From Methanoregula sp. (GTDB lineage Archaea; Halobacteriota; Methanomicrobia; Methanomicrobiales; Methanospirillaceae): a stretch of DNA of 64,000 nucleotides. The position numbers were made by a program, and so were the translations under genes. Below are positions 28,592-38,120 of this stretch, piece by piece; position 1 is the stretch's first letter, and every line of letters starts with the position of its first letter. The notes beneath the pieces were generated by a model. It saw only the letters and a list, made by a program, of their open reading frames with translations, made no database searches and was not told the origin of the DNA. The stretch lies in NCBI GenBank assembly GCA_030651815.1, contig JAUSBW010000022.1:1-64000 (forward strand). The letters run 5' to 3'.

Positions 28592-30511
28592 ATGTTAATT
28601 GAAGAACGGCTCAAAGAGCTTAAAGACAAGATCAATGAAAAGGTGCCCCACGGCATCACGGTGACGCAGGTTGAGTTTGAAGGACCTGAGCTCGTCATCT
28701 ATACCGATGACCCGAAGCGGTTTGCAGATGAGGCAGACCTGATCAGAATTCTTGCCCGGGATTTACGCAAGCGGATCGTGATCCGGCCAACGGTATTAGA
28801 AGATCCGGAAAAGGCGTACAATGAGATCAAAGCCGTGGTCCCGGAGACTGCGGGTATCACCGACATCTTTTTTGATCCCGATACCGGAGAAGTGTTAATC
28901 GAAGCAGAGAAACCCGGGGTGGTAATTGGTAAGAATGGAACCACGCTGCGGGATATCACCCGTCATATCGGCTGGACGCCCAAGGTGGTGCGGACTCCTC
29001 CCATTGAGAGTTCGACCGTAAAACAGATCCGGCAGTACCTCCGCTCCACAAACGAAGAAAGAAAAGCGTTCCTGCGTACCATTGGTCGCCGGATTCACCG
29101 TGACATCCCCGGCAAAGACGATACCAGCAAGGATGCAGTCAAAAGAGACCAGTGGGCACGCGTGACCATGCTCGGCTGCTGCCGTGAAGTCGGAAGAGCA
29201 GCATTCCTGCTCACTACCCCAAACAGCCGGGTACTGATTGACTGTGGTGAGAAGCCGGACAACCAGGGAAGTACGCCGTACCTGTATGTCCCGGAGATCC
29301 ACCCGTTAGCCCAGCTCGATGCGGTCGTTCTCACCCATGCCCATCTCGATCACTGCGCTCTTGTGCCCCTGCTTTACAAGTACGGGTACGAAGGGCCGGT
29401 CTATTCCACCCCCCCCACCCGTGATCTCTCGGCCATGCTCCAGCTGGACTATCTCGATGTGATCCATAAAGAAGACAGGAAGGTCCCCTATTCATCCAAC
29501 GAAGTCAAGACCTATATCCGGCACTCGATAACTCTCAACTATGGCAGTGTGACTGATATTGCGCCGGATATCAAACTCACCTTCCATAACGCCGGCCATA
29601 TCCTTGGCTCTGCCATCGCGCACTTCCATATCGGCGATGGCATGTACAACATCGCCTTCACCGGCGATTTCAATTACGCCAAGAGCCGTCTCTTTAACCC
29701 GGCCGTCAACCAGTTCCCCCGTCTCGAAGCGCTCTTCATGGAAAGTACGTACGGTGGCAGCAACGACTTCCAACAGCCACGGGCCGATGCCGAAGCCCGG
29801 CTCTATGAAACTATCAACACCGTGGTATCACGTGGCGGGAAAGTCATCATCCCGGCATTCTCTGTCGGGCGTTCCCAGGAAGTGATGCTTGCACTTGAAG
29901 AGGGTATGCGCCTTGACAAGATTCCCAAGGTGAAGATCTATCTTGATGGTATGATCCGTGAGGCAACTGCGATTCACACCTGCTATCCGGAGTACCTCAA
30001 CACTGAACTCCGTAACCAGATCTTCCGCGAAGGCATGAACCCATTCCTGGCTGAATGCTTCCAGCAGGTGGACTCGCAGGATCTCCGCGAGAAGGTCATT
30101 AACGGCGATCCCTGCGTGATCATCACCACAAGCGGTATGCTCAACGGCGGCCCGGTGATGGAATATCTCTTAAATCTTGCACAGGATGAGAAGAACGCCT
30201 TAATCTTTGTCGGGTACCAGGCTGATGGAACCTACGGGCGCCGCATCCAGAAAGGCTGGCGCGAGGTGCCGATGGGACGAAAAGGGACCATTACCATCAA
30301 TCTGGAGATCGTTACGGTAGACGGGTTCTCGGGTCACTCGGATCGCAGACAGCTGATGAATTATATCGGCCAGATCCAGCCCCGCCCTGAGAAGATCTTT
30401 TGTATTCACGGGGATGAGAATAACACGATCGATCTTGCGAGTTCCATCTACAAACGGTACCACATCGAGACACACTCGCCCATGAACCTCGAGACATACC
30501 GTCTGGTCTGA
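28592..30511 (+). CDS. Beta-CASP ribonuclease aCPSF1 with N-terminal KH domains
   Basis: VVIGKNGTTLRDITRHIGW; VLTHAHLDHCALVPLLYKYGYEGPVY; TGDFNYAKSRLF; GFSGHSDRRQL. Confidence 0.95.
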   Translation: MLIEERLKELKDKINEKVPHGITVTQVEFEGPELVIYTDDPKRFADEADLIRILARDLRKRIVIRPTVLEDPEKAYNEIKAVVPETAGITDIFFDPDTGEVLIEAEKPGVVIGKNGTTLRDITRHIGWTPKVVRTPPIESSTVKQIRQYLRSTNEERKAFLRTIGRRIHRDIPGKDDTSKDAVKRDQWARVTMLGCCREVGRAAFLLTTPNSRVLIDCGEKPDNQGSTPYLYVPEIHPLAQLDAVVLTHAHLDHCALVPLLYKYGYEGPVYSTPPTRDLSAMLQLDYLDVIHKEDRKVPYSSNEVKTYIRHSITLNYGSVTDIAPDIKLTFHNAGHILGSAIAHFHIGDGMYNIAFTGDFNYAKSRLFNPAVNQFPRLEALFMESTYGGSNDFQQPRADAEARLYETINTVVSRGGKVIIPAFSVGRSQEVMLALEEGMRLDKIPKVKIYLDGMIREATAIHTCYPEYLNTELRNQIFREGMNPFLAECFQQVDSQDLREKVINGDPCVIITTSGMLNGGPVMEYLLNLAQDEKNALIFVGYQADGTYGRRIQKGWREVPMGRKGTITINLEIVTVDGFSGHSDRRQLMNYIGQIQPRPEKIFCIHGDENNTIDLASSIYKRYHIETHSPMNLETYRLV

Positions 30512-30524
30512 TACACTGGCAACC

Positions 30525-31604
30525 ATGAGAACCCGGTTCACTCTTTTTTTCGGTGTCTTTGCAGTGATGGCACTCTCTAATGCCATCGTCCCTGTGCTGC
30601 CTTCATTTGCTGACAGTTCTTCGCTGCAGGGTGCAATCTATGCTGCCTATTTCCTGGGCGCCTTTGTCAGCACACTTCCTGCCGGTATGCTGTCTGACCG
30701 GATTGGGCATGTCCCGCTCATTCGTCTTGGTCTTATCATTACTGTAATCAGCGGCATTTCTCTCTCGATTATCGGATCTCCATTCCTTGTGCTGGCGATC
30801 CGTTTTATTGAAGGTGTAGGTGCAGGGTGTTTTGTTGCTGCAGCCATGTCGTTTGTGAATTCTGTACCGGAGCATGAGCAGATGAGCGGGTACTTCATGG
30901 CGCTGCTGAATGCCGGGCTCGTTTCCGGCCTTATCGCAGCCGGCTGGCTGGGGGCATTCTTTCAACTGCCTGCAATTGGCATCATGTTCTTTTCAGGATG
31001 TGCCGTAATTCCTGCGTGTACCGGTTTTTTCCTACGTGATTCTTCTGTGGCCGCACTAAAATATGATAATCACGCTCTCCTGTCACTGGTGAGTGAATAC
31101 CGTTACCTCTGGTATTCCTCAGTGATCCTTGTCGGGATTACCGGAGTGGTTATCTCATTATACCCTGAGTTTTCCGGAGTGTCTTCCGATATTGCCGGGA
31201 TCTGGATTGCACTCATGAGTATATCCACCATTATCGCTGTTCTCATAATCTCCCGCATGTCGCTGCCACCGGTTCAGACTATCCGCTGGTCTGCATTCCT
31301 GATGGTCTTTGGAGTCCTTATCTCGTTTTATTCCCCTATGGGTTTTATTGTGATCGGGGCCCTTGCCGGTATTGTGATGATCGCCCAGATGGCTTTTCTT
31401 GCGGGAATTAAGGAACATCAGGGTATCGTAATGGGACTGTTCTCTACGACAAGTTACCTTGGTATGGCTGCACTTCCGTTCATCGCCGGATTGATCGTGG
31501 ACACTTCCGGTTTTTTTGCTGCGTTCTGTGCAACTGCATTTTGTGCAGTTACCGTGGCTCTCACCATCGGCCAATGTGCCTGCAGGAAGTCGGTATCTTT
31601 ATAA
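30525..31604 (+). CDS. MFS transporter
   Basis: Multiple TM segments; AGMLSDRIGHVPLIRLG. Confidence 0.88.
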   Translation: MRTRFTLFFGVFAVMALSNAIVPVLPSFADSSSLQGAIYAAYFLGAFVSTLPAGMLSDRIGHVPLIRLGLIITVISGISLSIIGSPFLVLAIRFIEGVGAGCFVAAAMSFVNSVPEHEQMSGYFMALLNAGLVSGLIAAGWLGAFFQLPAIGIMFFSGCAVIPACTGFFLRDSSVAALKYDNHALLSLVSEYRYLWYSSVILVGITGVVISLYPEFSGVSSDIAGIWIALMSISTIIAVLIISRMSLPPVQTIRWSAFLMVFGVLISFYSPMGFIVIGALAGIVMIAQMAFLAGIKEHQGIVMGLFSTTSYLGMAALPFIAGLIVDTSGFFAAFCATAFCAVTVALTIGQCACRKSVSL

Positions 31605-31648
31605 ATCCGTTAAAATGAATAGATTCATCTGCGATTAAGGGAAATTTC

Positions 31649-32653
31649 GTGATTGAGATTATGAGAACAAAAATAATTATTCTGGTCGTGCTCTTTGCCA
31701 TCCTCACAATTCCTGGTGTGCATGCTGAGGATGCCCAGGAATGGTATATACGGGGGCAGAACGCGGCAATAGTGGGAAACTATGCTGATGCCCTTACTTA
31801 TTACAATAATGCCCTCGCACTTGACAGGAATTATGTATCAGCTATGGCAGGCAAGGCAGCGGCCCTGAATGAATTAGGGAAATATTCTGATGCCGTCAAC
31901 CTGTCTGAGCAGGCGCTTGCCATAAAATCCGCGGACCCGAATGCACTGAATGCAAGGGCATACGGTCTTTTTAAACTCGGGAGATATGAAGAATCCGTAA
32001 GCGCCTATGACAATTTCTTCTCTGTCCAGAACAATCGTGTGGATGCATACTGCAACCAGGGATATGCCTACCTCCAGATGGAGAAGTACGATGCAGCTAT
32101 CGTCCCCTACGATCACTGCACTGCCAACGATCTTCTCAACTTCATGTCCTGGAACTATAAAGGACTGGCTTACATGGGCAGCAAGAAATACGACCAGGCA
32201 CTCAGTTCCTTTGACCAGGCGACTTCGATTACGATAAAGAACGCAACTGTCTGGAACAACAAGGGACTGGCCTACGTCCAGTTGGGTAAACCCCAGGATG
32301 CATCCGAGTGTTTCAAAAAAGCCCTTGGCATTGATCCCGGTTTTGCAGATGCAATGCAGAACAAGGAGAGTATGGTCGGTAAACTTCAGGTGGTAAATAT
32401 CTCCGGTACTATCACGCCTGTAGTCACAATAAGCCGGATCGGCACATTTTACACAACAGCAACCCCCGTACAGGTGCCGACAATTACGACTGCTGTGCCG
32501 GAAGTGACTTCAGAAGTCACTGCGATTGCAACGGCAGGTATAACTCCCGTGCAAAAGAAAACAACCTATTCCCCGGTATCCCCTTTGACTGTGTTTGGTG
32601 CAGTCATTGTTTTTTGCGGGATTGTATTTGCTCTTAACCGGCAGAAAAAATAA
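31649..32653 (+). CDS. Exported, membrane-anchored TPR protein
   Basis: Signal peptide, tandem TPRs (YADALTYYNNALALDRNY; YDQALSSFDQATSITIKN), Thr-rich linker, C-terminal TM. Confidence 0.88.
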   Translation: MIEIMRTKIIILVVLFAILTIPGVHAEDAQEWYIRGQNAAIVGNYADALTYYNNALALDRNYVSAMAGKAAALNELGKYSDAVNLSEQALAIKSADPNALNARAYGLFKLGRYEESVSAYDNFFSVQNNRVDAYCNQGYAYLQMEKYDAAIVPYDHCTANDLLNFMSWNYKGLAYMGSKKYDQALSSFDQATSITIKNATVWNNKGLAYVQLGKPQDASECFKKALGIDPGFADAMQNKESMVGKLQVVNISGTITPVVTISRIGTFYTTATPVQVPTITTAVPEVTSEVTAIATAGITPVQKKTTYSPVSPLTVFGAVIVFCGIVFALNRQKK

Positions 32654-32660
32654 TTTTTTA

Positions 32661-33839
32661 CTATCCTTTCTCTGCATATTTTGCCATGATGTCCTGGTAC
32701 ACCAGGGACGCCTTCTCCAGCGACTCAATCTGTACGCGTTCATCGATGGCATGCAGCAGTGTCAGTTCTCCGGGGCCATACTCGATAACATTGAACCCGT
32801 ATTTCCGGAGATGCCGTGCATCGCTTGCCGCCCATTGCACAATGGGAAATACACTGCCTCCATGGATATCCTCTATTGCTTCGCACGTCCGGGAAACAAG
32901 CGGACATTCCGGGCTGGTTATTGAGGGGTCGTGGGATTCCTGTGCTACAATCCTGCCGTTTCCTGCATGAGCCGAAATGTCGACGATAAGATCCGGAATC
33001 CTGCAACCCCACGGGATCCGGAATTCCAGTTCCAGATCGCAGTGCTGTGCCACCACATTGGATTTTTCGCCACCGGATATGATTCCCGGGTTAAATGTGA
33101 GCCTCTTTAAGATATCACTGACGTCGTGGATATGGAATTCCTGTGCAAGCACTACGGAGGACTGGCTGATGATCTCCTTTAAGTGTTCATCAACCGGGTA
33201 TTCCCGGGTATGCAGATGCCTGACATATTCGAGAAAATCCATCACTTCCATGATCGCACTGACGCCGACTGCAGGGTACAGCGAACCATGGGCGGGCTTT
33301 CCTGCAAACTGCATATCGAGACGTATGAGACCTTTCTGGCCGATATTCGGGTGCCGGGCCGGTGTGGGTTCTGCAATGATGCAGTCGCAGGGTGAGATGG
33401 TATTATCTGCCAGCAGCCTCCGTATTCCGTGCTCTCCCCCGGTCTCTTCGTCGCAGACAAAGGCAAGGGTGGCAGGGATCTCCCCGCCGTTATTGGCAAG
33501 CGTCTCGCAGGCAGACAGGATAGCCGCACAACCCCCCTTCATGTCCGTTGATCCGCGTCCGTAGACAAACCGGTCATCGATTATTCCTGAGAATGGGTCC
33601 TCTGCCCATCCGTTATCTAGGGCGGGTACGACATCCACATGACCGCAGAGAAGGAGTTTTTTTACCGGCCCACGGGTAACCAGATTGCACATACCCTGTG
33701 CATTTCCAGAGACCAATGAACTAATGCCAATACCAGTAAGAAAGGACCGGATATATTCAATGACCTCATCAGTGCGTCCGGGAGGGTTTTCGCTATGGAT
33801 TTGGACCAGATCGGCACAGATACGGCTGACATCTCTCAT
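32661..33839 (-). CDS. dapE: M20-family peptidase / succinyl-diaminopimelate desuccinylase-like
   Basis: LLLCGHVDVVPA, YGRGSTDMKGGCAAIL, CDEETGGEHGIRRLL. ATG at 33839 preferred. Confidence 0.8.
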   Translation of the reverse strand: MRDVSRICADLVQIHSENPPGRTDEVIEYIRSFLTGIGISSLVSGNAQGMCNLVTRGPVKKLLLCGHVDVVPALDNGWAEDPFSGIIDDRFVYGRGSTDMKGGCAAILSACETLANNGGEIPATLAFVCDEETGGEHGIRRLLADNTISPCDCIIAEPTPARHPNIGQKGLIRLDMQFAGKPAHGSLYPAVGVSAIMEVMDFLEYVRHLHTREYPVDEHLKEIISQSSVVLAQEFHIHDVSDILKRLTFNPGIISGGEKSNVVAQHCDLELEFRIPWGCRIPDLIVDISAHAGNGRIVAQESHDPSITSPECPLVSRTCEAIEDIHGGSVFPIVQWAASDARHLRKYGFNVIEYGPGELTLLHAIDERVQIESLEKASLVYQDIMAKYAEKG

Positions 33840-33874
33840 AGGGTTACCTGAATTATCAATGGCTACCGGAATTA

Positions 33875-34378
33875 TCAATGGCTGCCGGGATAGGATGCAA
33901 ATAATGTCGAGAGTGAATTATCACTATACAGGCTCTTTAAGAAATCCTGATCAAAAAATTCGTCAATGATTGCATAGAAGAAATCCTCGGGTATGGGCTT
34001 TTTACTGTCAGGATCAAGCACAATCCGGAAACTCCGGTAGCTGGCCGGATTTTCAGTATCATAGATCATCTGCCATAATGACGGTATGGATGCAAATTTA
34101 TCAGGATGGTTTACCTTAAGCCAGTTAATAAAACCTTTAAATTTCGTCCGTTCACCTTTCTTCTCTTCATCAATGCGCCAGCGGAGATACTCGGCACCCA
34201 TGATATTTTTCGGGGATTCATAATGATAGGCATAGATGCTTGCCGTATAGTCAATATGGGCTAATGCGTCGATAAAGAAAAAATACAGTGTCTTATTGAA
34301 ACTTCCGGTATCATGGAGCATGAGCGATTTCTCGTACAGGTGGTTGAGAACCGCCTGGTATTCATTGTCATCCTGCAT
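33875..34378 (-). CDS. Hypothetical protein
   Basis: 167-aa ORF with plausible coding composition; family not recognised. Confidence 0.55.
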   Translation of the reverse strand: MQDDNEYQAVLNHLYEKSLMLHDTGSFNKTLYFFFIDALAHIDYTASIYAYHYESPKNIMGAEYLRWRIDEEKKGERTKFKGFINWLKVNHPDKFASIPSLWQMIYDTENPASYRSFRIVLDPDSKKPIPEDFFYAIIDEFFDQDFLKSLYSDNSLSTLFASYPGSH

Positions 34379-34418
34379 AGTAACAGGTTCGTTACGGCAT
34401 TGTAAATATATTGCCGTA

Positions 34419-34751
34419 ATGCAACTCCTGCAACCGGGATTAAAAAACGATGAAACGATCAGATCTATCCCGGGATATGAAATGGAATTTTACGAACCTC
34501 CCCCGCCCCCGGGTCTCATCCATGCATGGCTCCCCTCAAAAAAAATGCTGCCCGACCCCTCTGACCCCTCTTTTCTTCCAAAATTATCCGATTTTCATTA
34601 TCCGTATGTGAACCTGACGGGTTCAAACCTGATGTATGAATATATCGACCATCTTTGGTACAGTAATCAGGAGCATTCCCATCCCCTGCGGAAGTTGCTC
34701 GGCGGGCAGATTACCGGGGTTGTCGGTTTTTCCGGTAATTTTTTCCGGTAA
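34419..34751 (+). CDS. Hypothetical protein containing MEFYEPPPPPG
   Basis: Open frame; short motif shared with the asd upstream region. Confidence 0.3.
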   Translation: MQLLQPGLKNDETIRSIPGYEMEFYEPPPPPGLIHAWLPSKKMLPDPSDPSFLPKLSDFHYPYVNLTGSNLMYEYIDHLWYSNQEHSHPLRKLLGGQITGVVGFSGNFFR

Positions 34752-34867
34752 TTGATCCGCCACGGGAGCGCCCCGCGGGGGTGGCGGCATTCATCGCAAG
34801 GAAAATAATATCACCGAACAATTTCCGTAATTTAAAAAAGAATGAACTCAATCCGGTAATAGTATCA

Positions 34868-34955
34868 GTCATACTCCCGGAACAACGCCAGGTTCTGCTT
34901 TCGGATGTACTACCTGCGGACGAGCACACCGCCGGTAACGAGCCCGACGCACCCG
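34868..34955 (-). pseudogene. 3' fragment of membrane-anchored surface protein gene (decayed copy)
   Basis: GCVGLVTGGVLVRR*YIRKQNLALFREYD*; direct repeat of the 35617-35760 fragment. Confidence 0.7.
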
Positions 34956-34988
34956 GCTCTTCCCCGTCTTTACTATCCCGAGTAATTT

Positions 34989-35339
34989 TTACCCGGAATC
35001 AGGGGAGAACAGATCTGAAACCAGATTACGGATCTCCTGCATCTTTTCTAATCGTACGATACCGATTGTGTTGCAGATAAGAGCTTTTTCAATGGCATAG
35101 ATCCCGTCAGCCTGGACATAACTGGGATAATCCAGCGATCCTGCCCGGAGGTCATCGTTTGTCAGGCTGACCGCCATCATCTTTGGTTTCCGTGACGTGA
35201 TCTTCATGACGATCACGTCACGGGAGATCGTGTTATATCGGGAATTGCTCATGACAAGTGCCGGGCGTACCTTGGACTGCGTCTGGTTGGAATAGGTAAA
35301 ATCCACAAGGACGACCGATCCCTGTGCGGGTTCATTCAT
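34989..35339 (-). CDS. mazF: MazF/PemK-family toxin
   Basis: GSVVLVDFTYSNQTQSKVRPALVMSN...YVQADGIYAIEKALI. Confidence 0.88.
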   Translation of the reverse strand: MNEPAQGSVVLVDFTYSNQTQSKVRPALVMSNSRYNTISRDVIVMKITSRKPKMMAVSLTNDDLRAGSLDYPSYVQADGIYAIEKALICNTIGIVRLEKMQEIRNLVSDLFSPDSG

Positions 35340-35547
35340 GCGCCAGCCTTCTCTTCGAGTACTCCTCCCATGTATCGTCAGAGTTCTCGTAATCGATCTC
35401 GATCTTCGCTTTCCGGAATATGATCTGGTCCTTATCCGACGAGATAGTCAGGTAATCCCCGTCATGGATACCGAGCTGGGACCGGATCTTTTTCGGGAGT
35501 GTGATCAATCCCTTTGATGAAACCTTAACGAGTGTCGTGTCAGGCAT
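35332..35547 (-). CDS. AbrB/MazE-like antitoxin
   Basis: VKVSSKGLITLPKKIRSQLGIHDGDYLTI (SpoVT/AbrB fold); overlaps mazF. Confidence 0.88.
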   Translation of the reverse strand: MPDTTLVKVSSKGLITLPKKIRSQLGIHDGDYLTISSDKDQIIFRKAKIEIDYENSDDTWEEYSKRRLAHE

Positions 35548-35616
35548 ATGCTCTCACACATAGAATGTAAGATTATAAGATTATCAGTGTTGCGGGAGAG
35601 ATAGTATCGTGTTCAA

Positions 35617-35760
35617 TCATACTCCCGGAACAAGGCCGGGTTCTGCCTGCGAATGTACCACTTGTAGATAAGCACCCCGCCGGCCACAAGCCCGATGCCG
35701 CCAACCGCGACCAGGGCAGCGGTGGTGAGTGGGAAGCCGGTGTCGGGGCCGGATCTATTC
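35617..35760 (-). pseudogene. 3' fragment of membrane-anchored surface protein gene
   Basis: GPDTGFPLTTAALVAVGGIGLVAGGVLIYKWYIRRQNPALFREYD*; C-terminal TM anchor without N-terminal coding region. Confidence 0.7.
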
Positions 35761-35806
35761 CATTTTTTTTCGGGGCAAAAAAATAAAAAAAATTCCGGTG
35801 AACCGG

Positions 35807-36685
35807 TTATTTGTAAAAAGGTTCACGTAATGAAACAGCCTGACGGAATAACTCTTCAAGTTCCGGTCCTCTTTTCCCGCGGATGTCAATATGATTATCC
35901 GTGCGCATGAGGCAGGGTTTGAGTTTTCCGTCAGAAGTCACCCTGAGACGGTTGCAAAACGCACAGAACTCGGTGTTGTGCAAGGGGCGGACTACTTCTA
36001 CTTCTGCACCGTCAAGGCAGTATTTCTTCCGGTGATGCATCCTTCTGGTAATAATCTGTTTTGAACGGGCAGCAAGTGAATCTTCAAGATTATTGAGATC
36101 CCCGTGATTGGTACATTCATTGAAGTGCATCAGCTCAATCAGCTGGAGAACAAGATTCCTGTTACCCCGTACAAACGCAAGGAAGTCATCGATCTCATGA
36201 TCGTTTATGCCGGCAAGGACCACCATGTTCAGCTTTACCGGTGTGAGACCCGTTTCGAGTGTTGCAGTAATACCTTCCAGCACTTCATCGAGCATGTCAG
36301 TGCCGGTGATTTTTTTGTAGGTCTCATGGTTCAGGCTGTCTATACTTACATTTACCCTGCGCAACCCGGCTTGCCTGAGATCTGCGGCGAGCCCTGCAAG
36401 ACGTGTTCCATTGGTGGTAATAGAAGATTCCATGCCGTCAGGTACGGATTGAATAATCTCCAGAAGATCTGTGCGAAGCATGGGCTCGCCACCGGTAAAC
36501 TTTACACTGCGGATCCCGAAGTGTGCTGCTACTTGTAAAATTTCAGCAATTTCAGCAGCGGACATTGGTTCTTCTGGCGCTTTTTCCCCTTCCCGGTGAC
36601 AGTATATGCACGAAAGATTACACTTCGGGGTAAGACTAATCCGCAGGTTACTGACCGGGCGATTGTAGGGGTCTTTGAGAATCAT
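35807..36685 (-). CDS. moaA: GTP 3',8-cyclase (molybdopterin biosynthesis)
   Basis: LTPKCNLSCIYCHREG, KFTGGEPMLR, C-terminal FCAFCNRLRVTSDGKLKPCL. Confidence 0.94.
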   Translation of the reverse strand: MILKDPYNRPVSNLRISLTPKCNLSCIYCHREGEKAPEEPMSAAEIAEILQVAAHFGIRSVKFTGGEPMLRTDLLEIIQSVPDGMESSITTNGTRLAGLAADLRQAGLRRVNVSIDSLNHETYKKITGTDMLDEVLEGITATLETGLTPVKLNMVVLAGINDHEIDDFLAFVRGNRNLVLQLIELMHFNECTNHGDLNNLEDSLAARSKQIITRRMHHRKKYCLDGAEVEVVRPLHNTEFCAFCNRLRVTSDGKLKPCLMRTDNHIDIRGKRGPELEELFRQAVSLREPFYK

Positions 36686-36694
36686 GGTACTGTT

Positions 36695-37276
36695 TCAGCC
36701 TATGAAGTTCTTTGCTACTATGTAGAGCTCGGTGCTCCCTTTACGGGTGGATTTGGTCATACAGGTTTTTACTGAATAGAAGTTTTTCTTGCACTTTGCA
36801 TAGAATTCAGGAAAGTCCGTTCCCTGGAACGATTTTGCCACAAAATTACCTCCCGGTTTTAAGACTTTGCAGGCAAATGCGAGTGCCTGTTCGTTCAGGT
36901 CAATAATCCGGGCCTGGTCGTAACATTTATGACCGGAGAGTTTTGGTGCAGCATCGCAGAGTACGATATTGACTACTCCCAAGCTCGATTTGACTTGTTC
37001 TGCAACCGCAGGATCATTGATATCCCCCTCGATTGTTTCTATGCCTTCGAGTTCGGCAATCGGGTTGAGATCAATACCGATAATACGGGCATTGGTGAGT
37101 GTCCGCTCAATCTGGAGCCAGCTTCCCGGTGCCGCACCCAGATCAACAATGTTATCATCCGGTCTGATAACAGCAAATTTTTTCTGAATTTCCATGAGTT
37201 TATAGGCTGCCCGCGAACGGTAGCCCTCGTGTTTTGCCCGAAAATATGTTTTATCCTGTCCCCATTGTGAACCCAT
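36695..37276 (-). CDS. rlmE: 23S rRNA (uridine-2'-O)-methyltransferase, FtsJ/RrmJ family
   Basis: RSRAAYKLMEI, VDLGAAPGSWLQ, VLCDAAPKLSG. Confidence 0.93.
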   Translation of the reverse strand: MGSQWGQDKTYFRAKHEGYRSRAAYKLMEIQKKFAVIRPDDNIVDLGAAPGSWLQIERTLTNARIIGIDLNPIAELEGIETIEGDINDPAVAEQVKSSLGVVNIVLCDAAPKLSGHKCYDQARIIDLNEQALAFACKVLKPGGNFVAKSFQGTDFPEFYAKCKKNFYSVKTCMTKSTRKGSTELYIVAKNFIG

Positions 37277-37376
37277 TGTCTTAATCGTTCCCCTTAATTG
37301 TTCCGGGTTAAACCCAAAACGCTATTATTAAAGTATGACGATATACTGTATAATACAATTTGTTAAGGGGTAAGCG

Positions 37377-38120
37377 ATGTTAAAAGCTACGATTGATGCA
37401 GATATTTTTAAGGAATTCATCGATGCGATCTCGGCTCTCATCCCGGAGTGCCGGCTGCATACGGACGAGAATGGTATATCCACGCGGGCTGTTGATACCG
37501 CAAATGTTGCGATGATTGGTCTCACGCTCAAGAAAGAAGCGTTCGATTCGTTCAATGCAACTGAAAGCCAGCTGGGCATAGACATATCCAAGATGAAGAA
37601 CATCTTTGGCATGGCAGGAAAGGGTGATTTAATCAGCATTGAACTTTCGGACAATGCCCAGAAGATGTCGGTTTCGGTTCATGGGTACCATTATTCCATC
37701 ACCCTCCTTGATACGAATACCATACGAAAAGATCCAAGCCCTCCCACCATCAATCTTCCGGGAAAAATTGTTATTGCCGGTGAAGACTTTAACAACGCCA
37801 TGAAAGCGGCAGCGGTAATTTCTGATAAGATTGCTCTTGGGATCAATCCAAAAGACCAGACCTTTTACCTGGTTGCAGAAGGAGATACAGATCATATAAG
37901 GCGTGAGTTTTCAAAAGACGAACTCAAATCGATTACTCCTGTTGAGGCCCGCTCACTCTTCTCACTTGATTACTTAAAAGACATGGGAAAAGTCATGGCC
38001 AAAGCGGCGGAGGTTGAGATCTTCCTCGGTATCGATCACCCGGTCAGGTTCTCGTTTGACATTGCCGGTGGTAACGGGCATGTTGAATACCTCCTCGCAC
38101 CCCGGATCGAGGCCGATTGA
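37377..38120 (+). CDS. pcn: DNA polymerase sliding clamp (PCNA)
   Basis: FKEFIDAISALIPEC..., C-terminal MAKAAEVEIFLGIDHPVRFSFDIAGGNGHVEYLLAPRIE. Confidence 0.96.
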   Translation: MLKATIDADIFKEFIDAISALIPECRLHTDENGISTRAVDTANVAMIGLTLKKEAFDSFNATESQLGIDISKMKNIFGMAGKGDLISIELSDNAQKMSVSVHGYHYSITLLDTNTIRKDPSPPTINLPGKIVIAGEDFNNAMKAAAVISDKIALGINPKDQTFYLVAEGDTDHIRREFSKDELKSITPVEARSLFSLDYLKDMGKVMAKAAEVEIFLGIDHPVRFSFDIAGGNGHVEYLLAPRIEAD

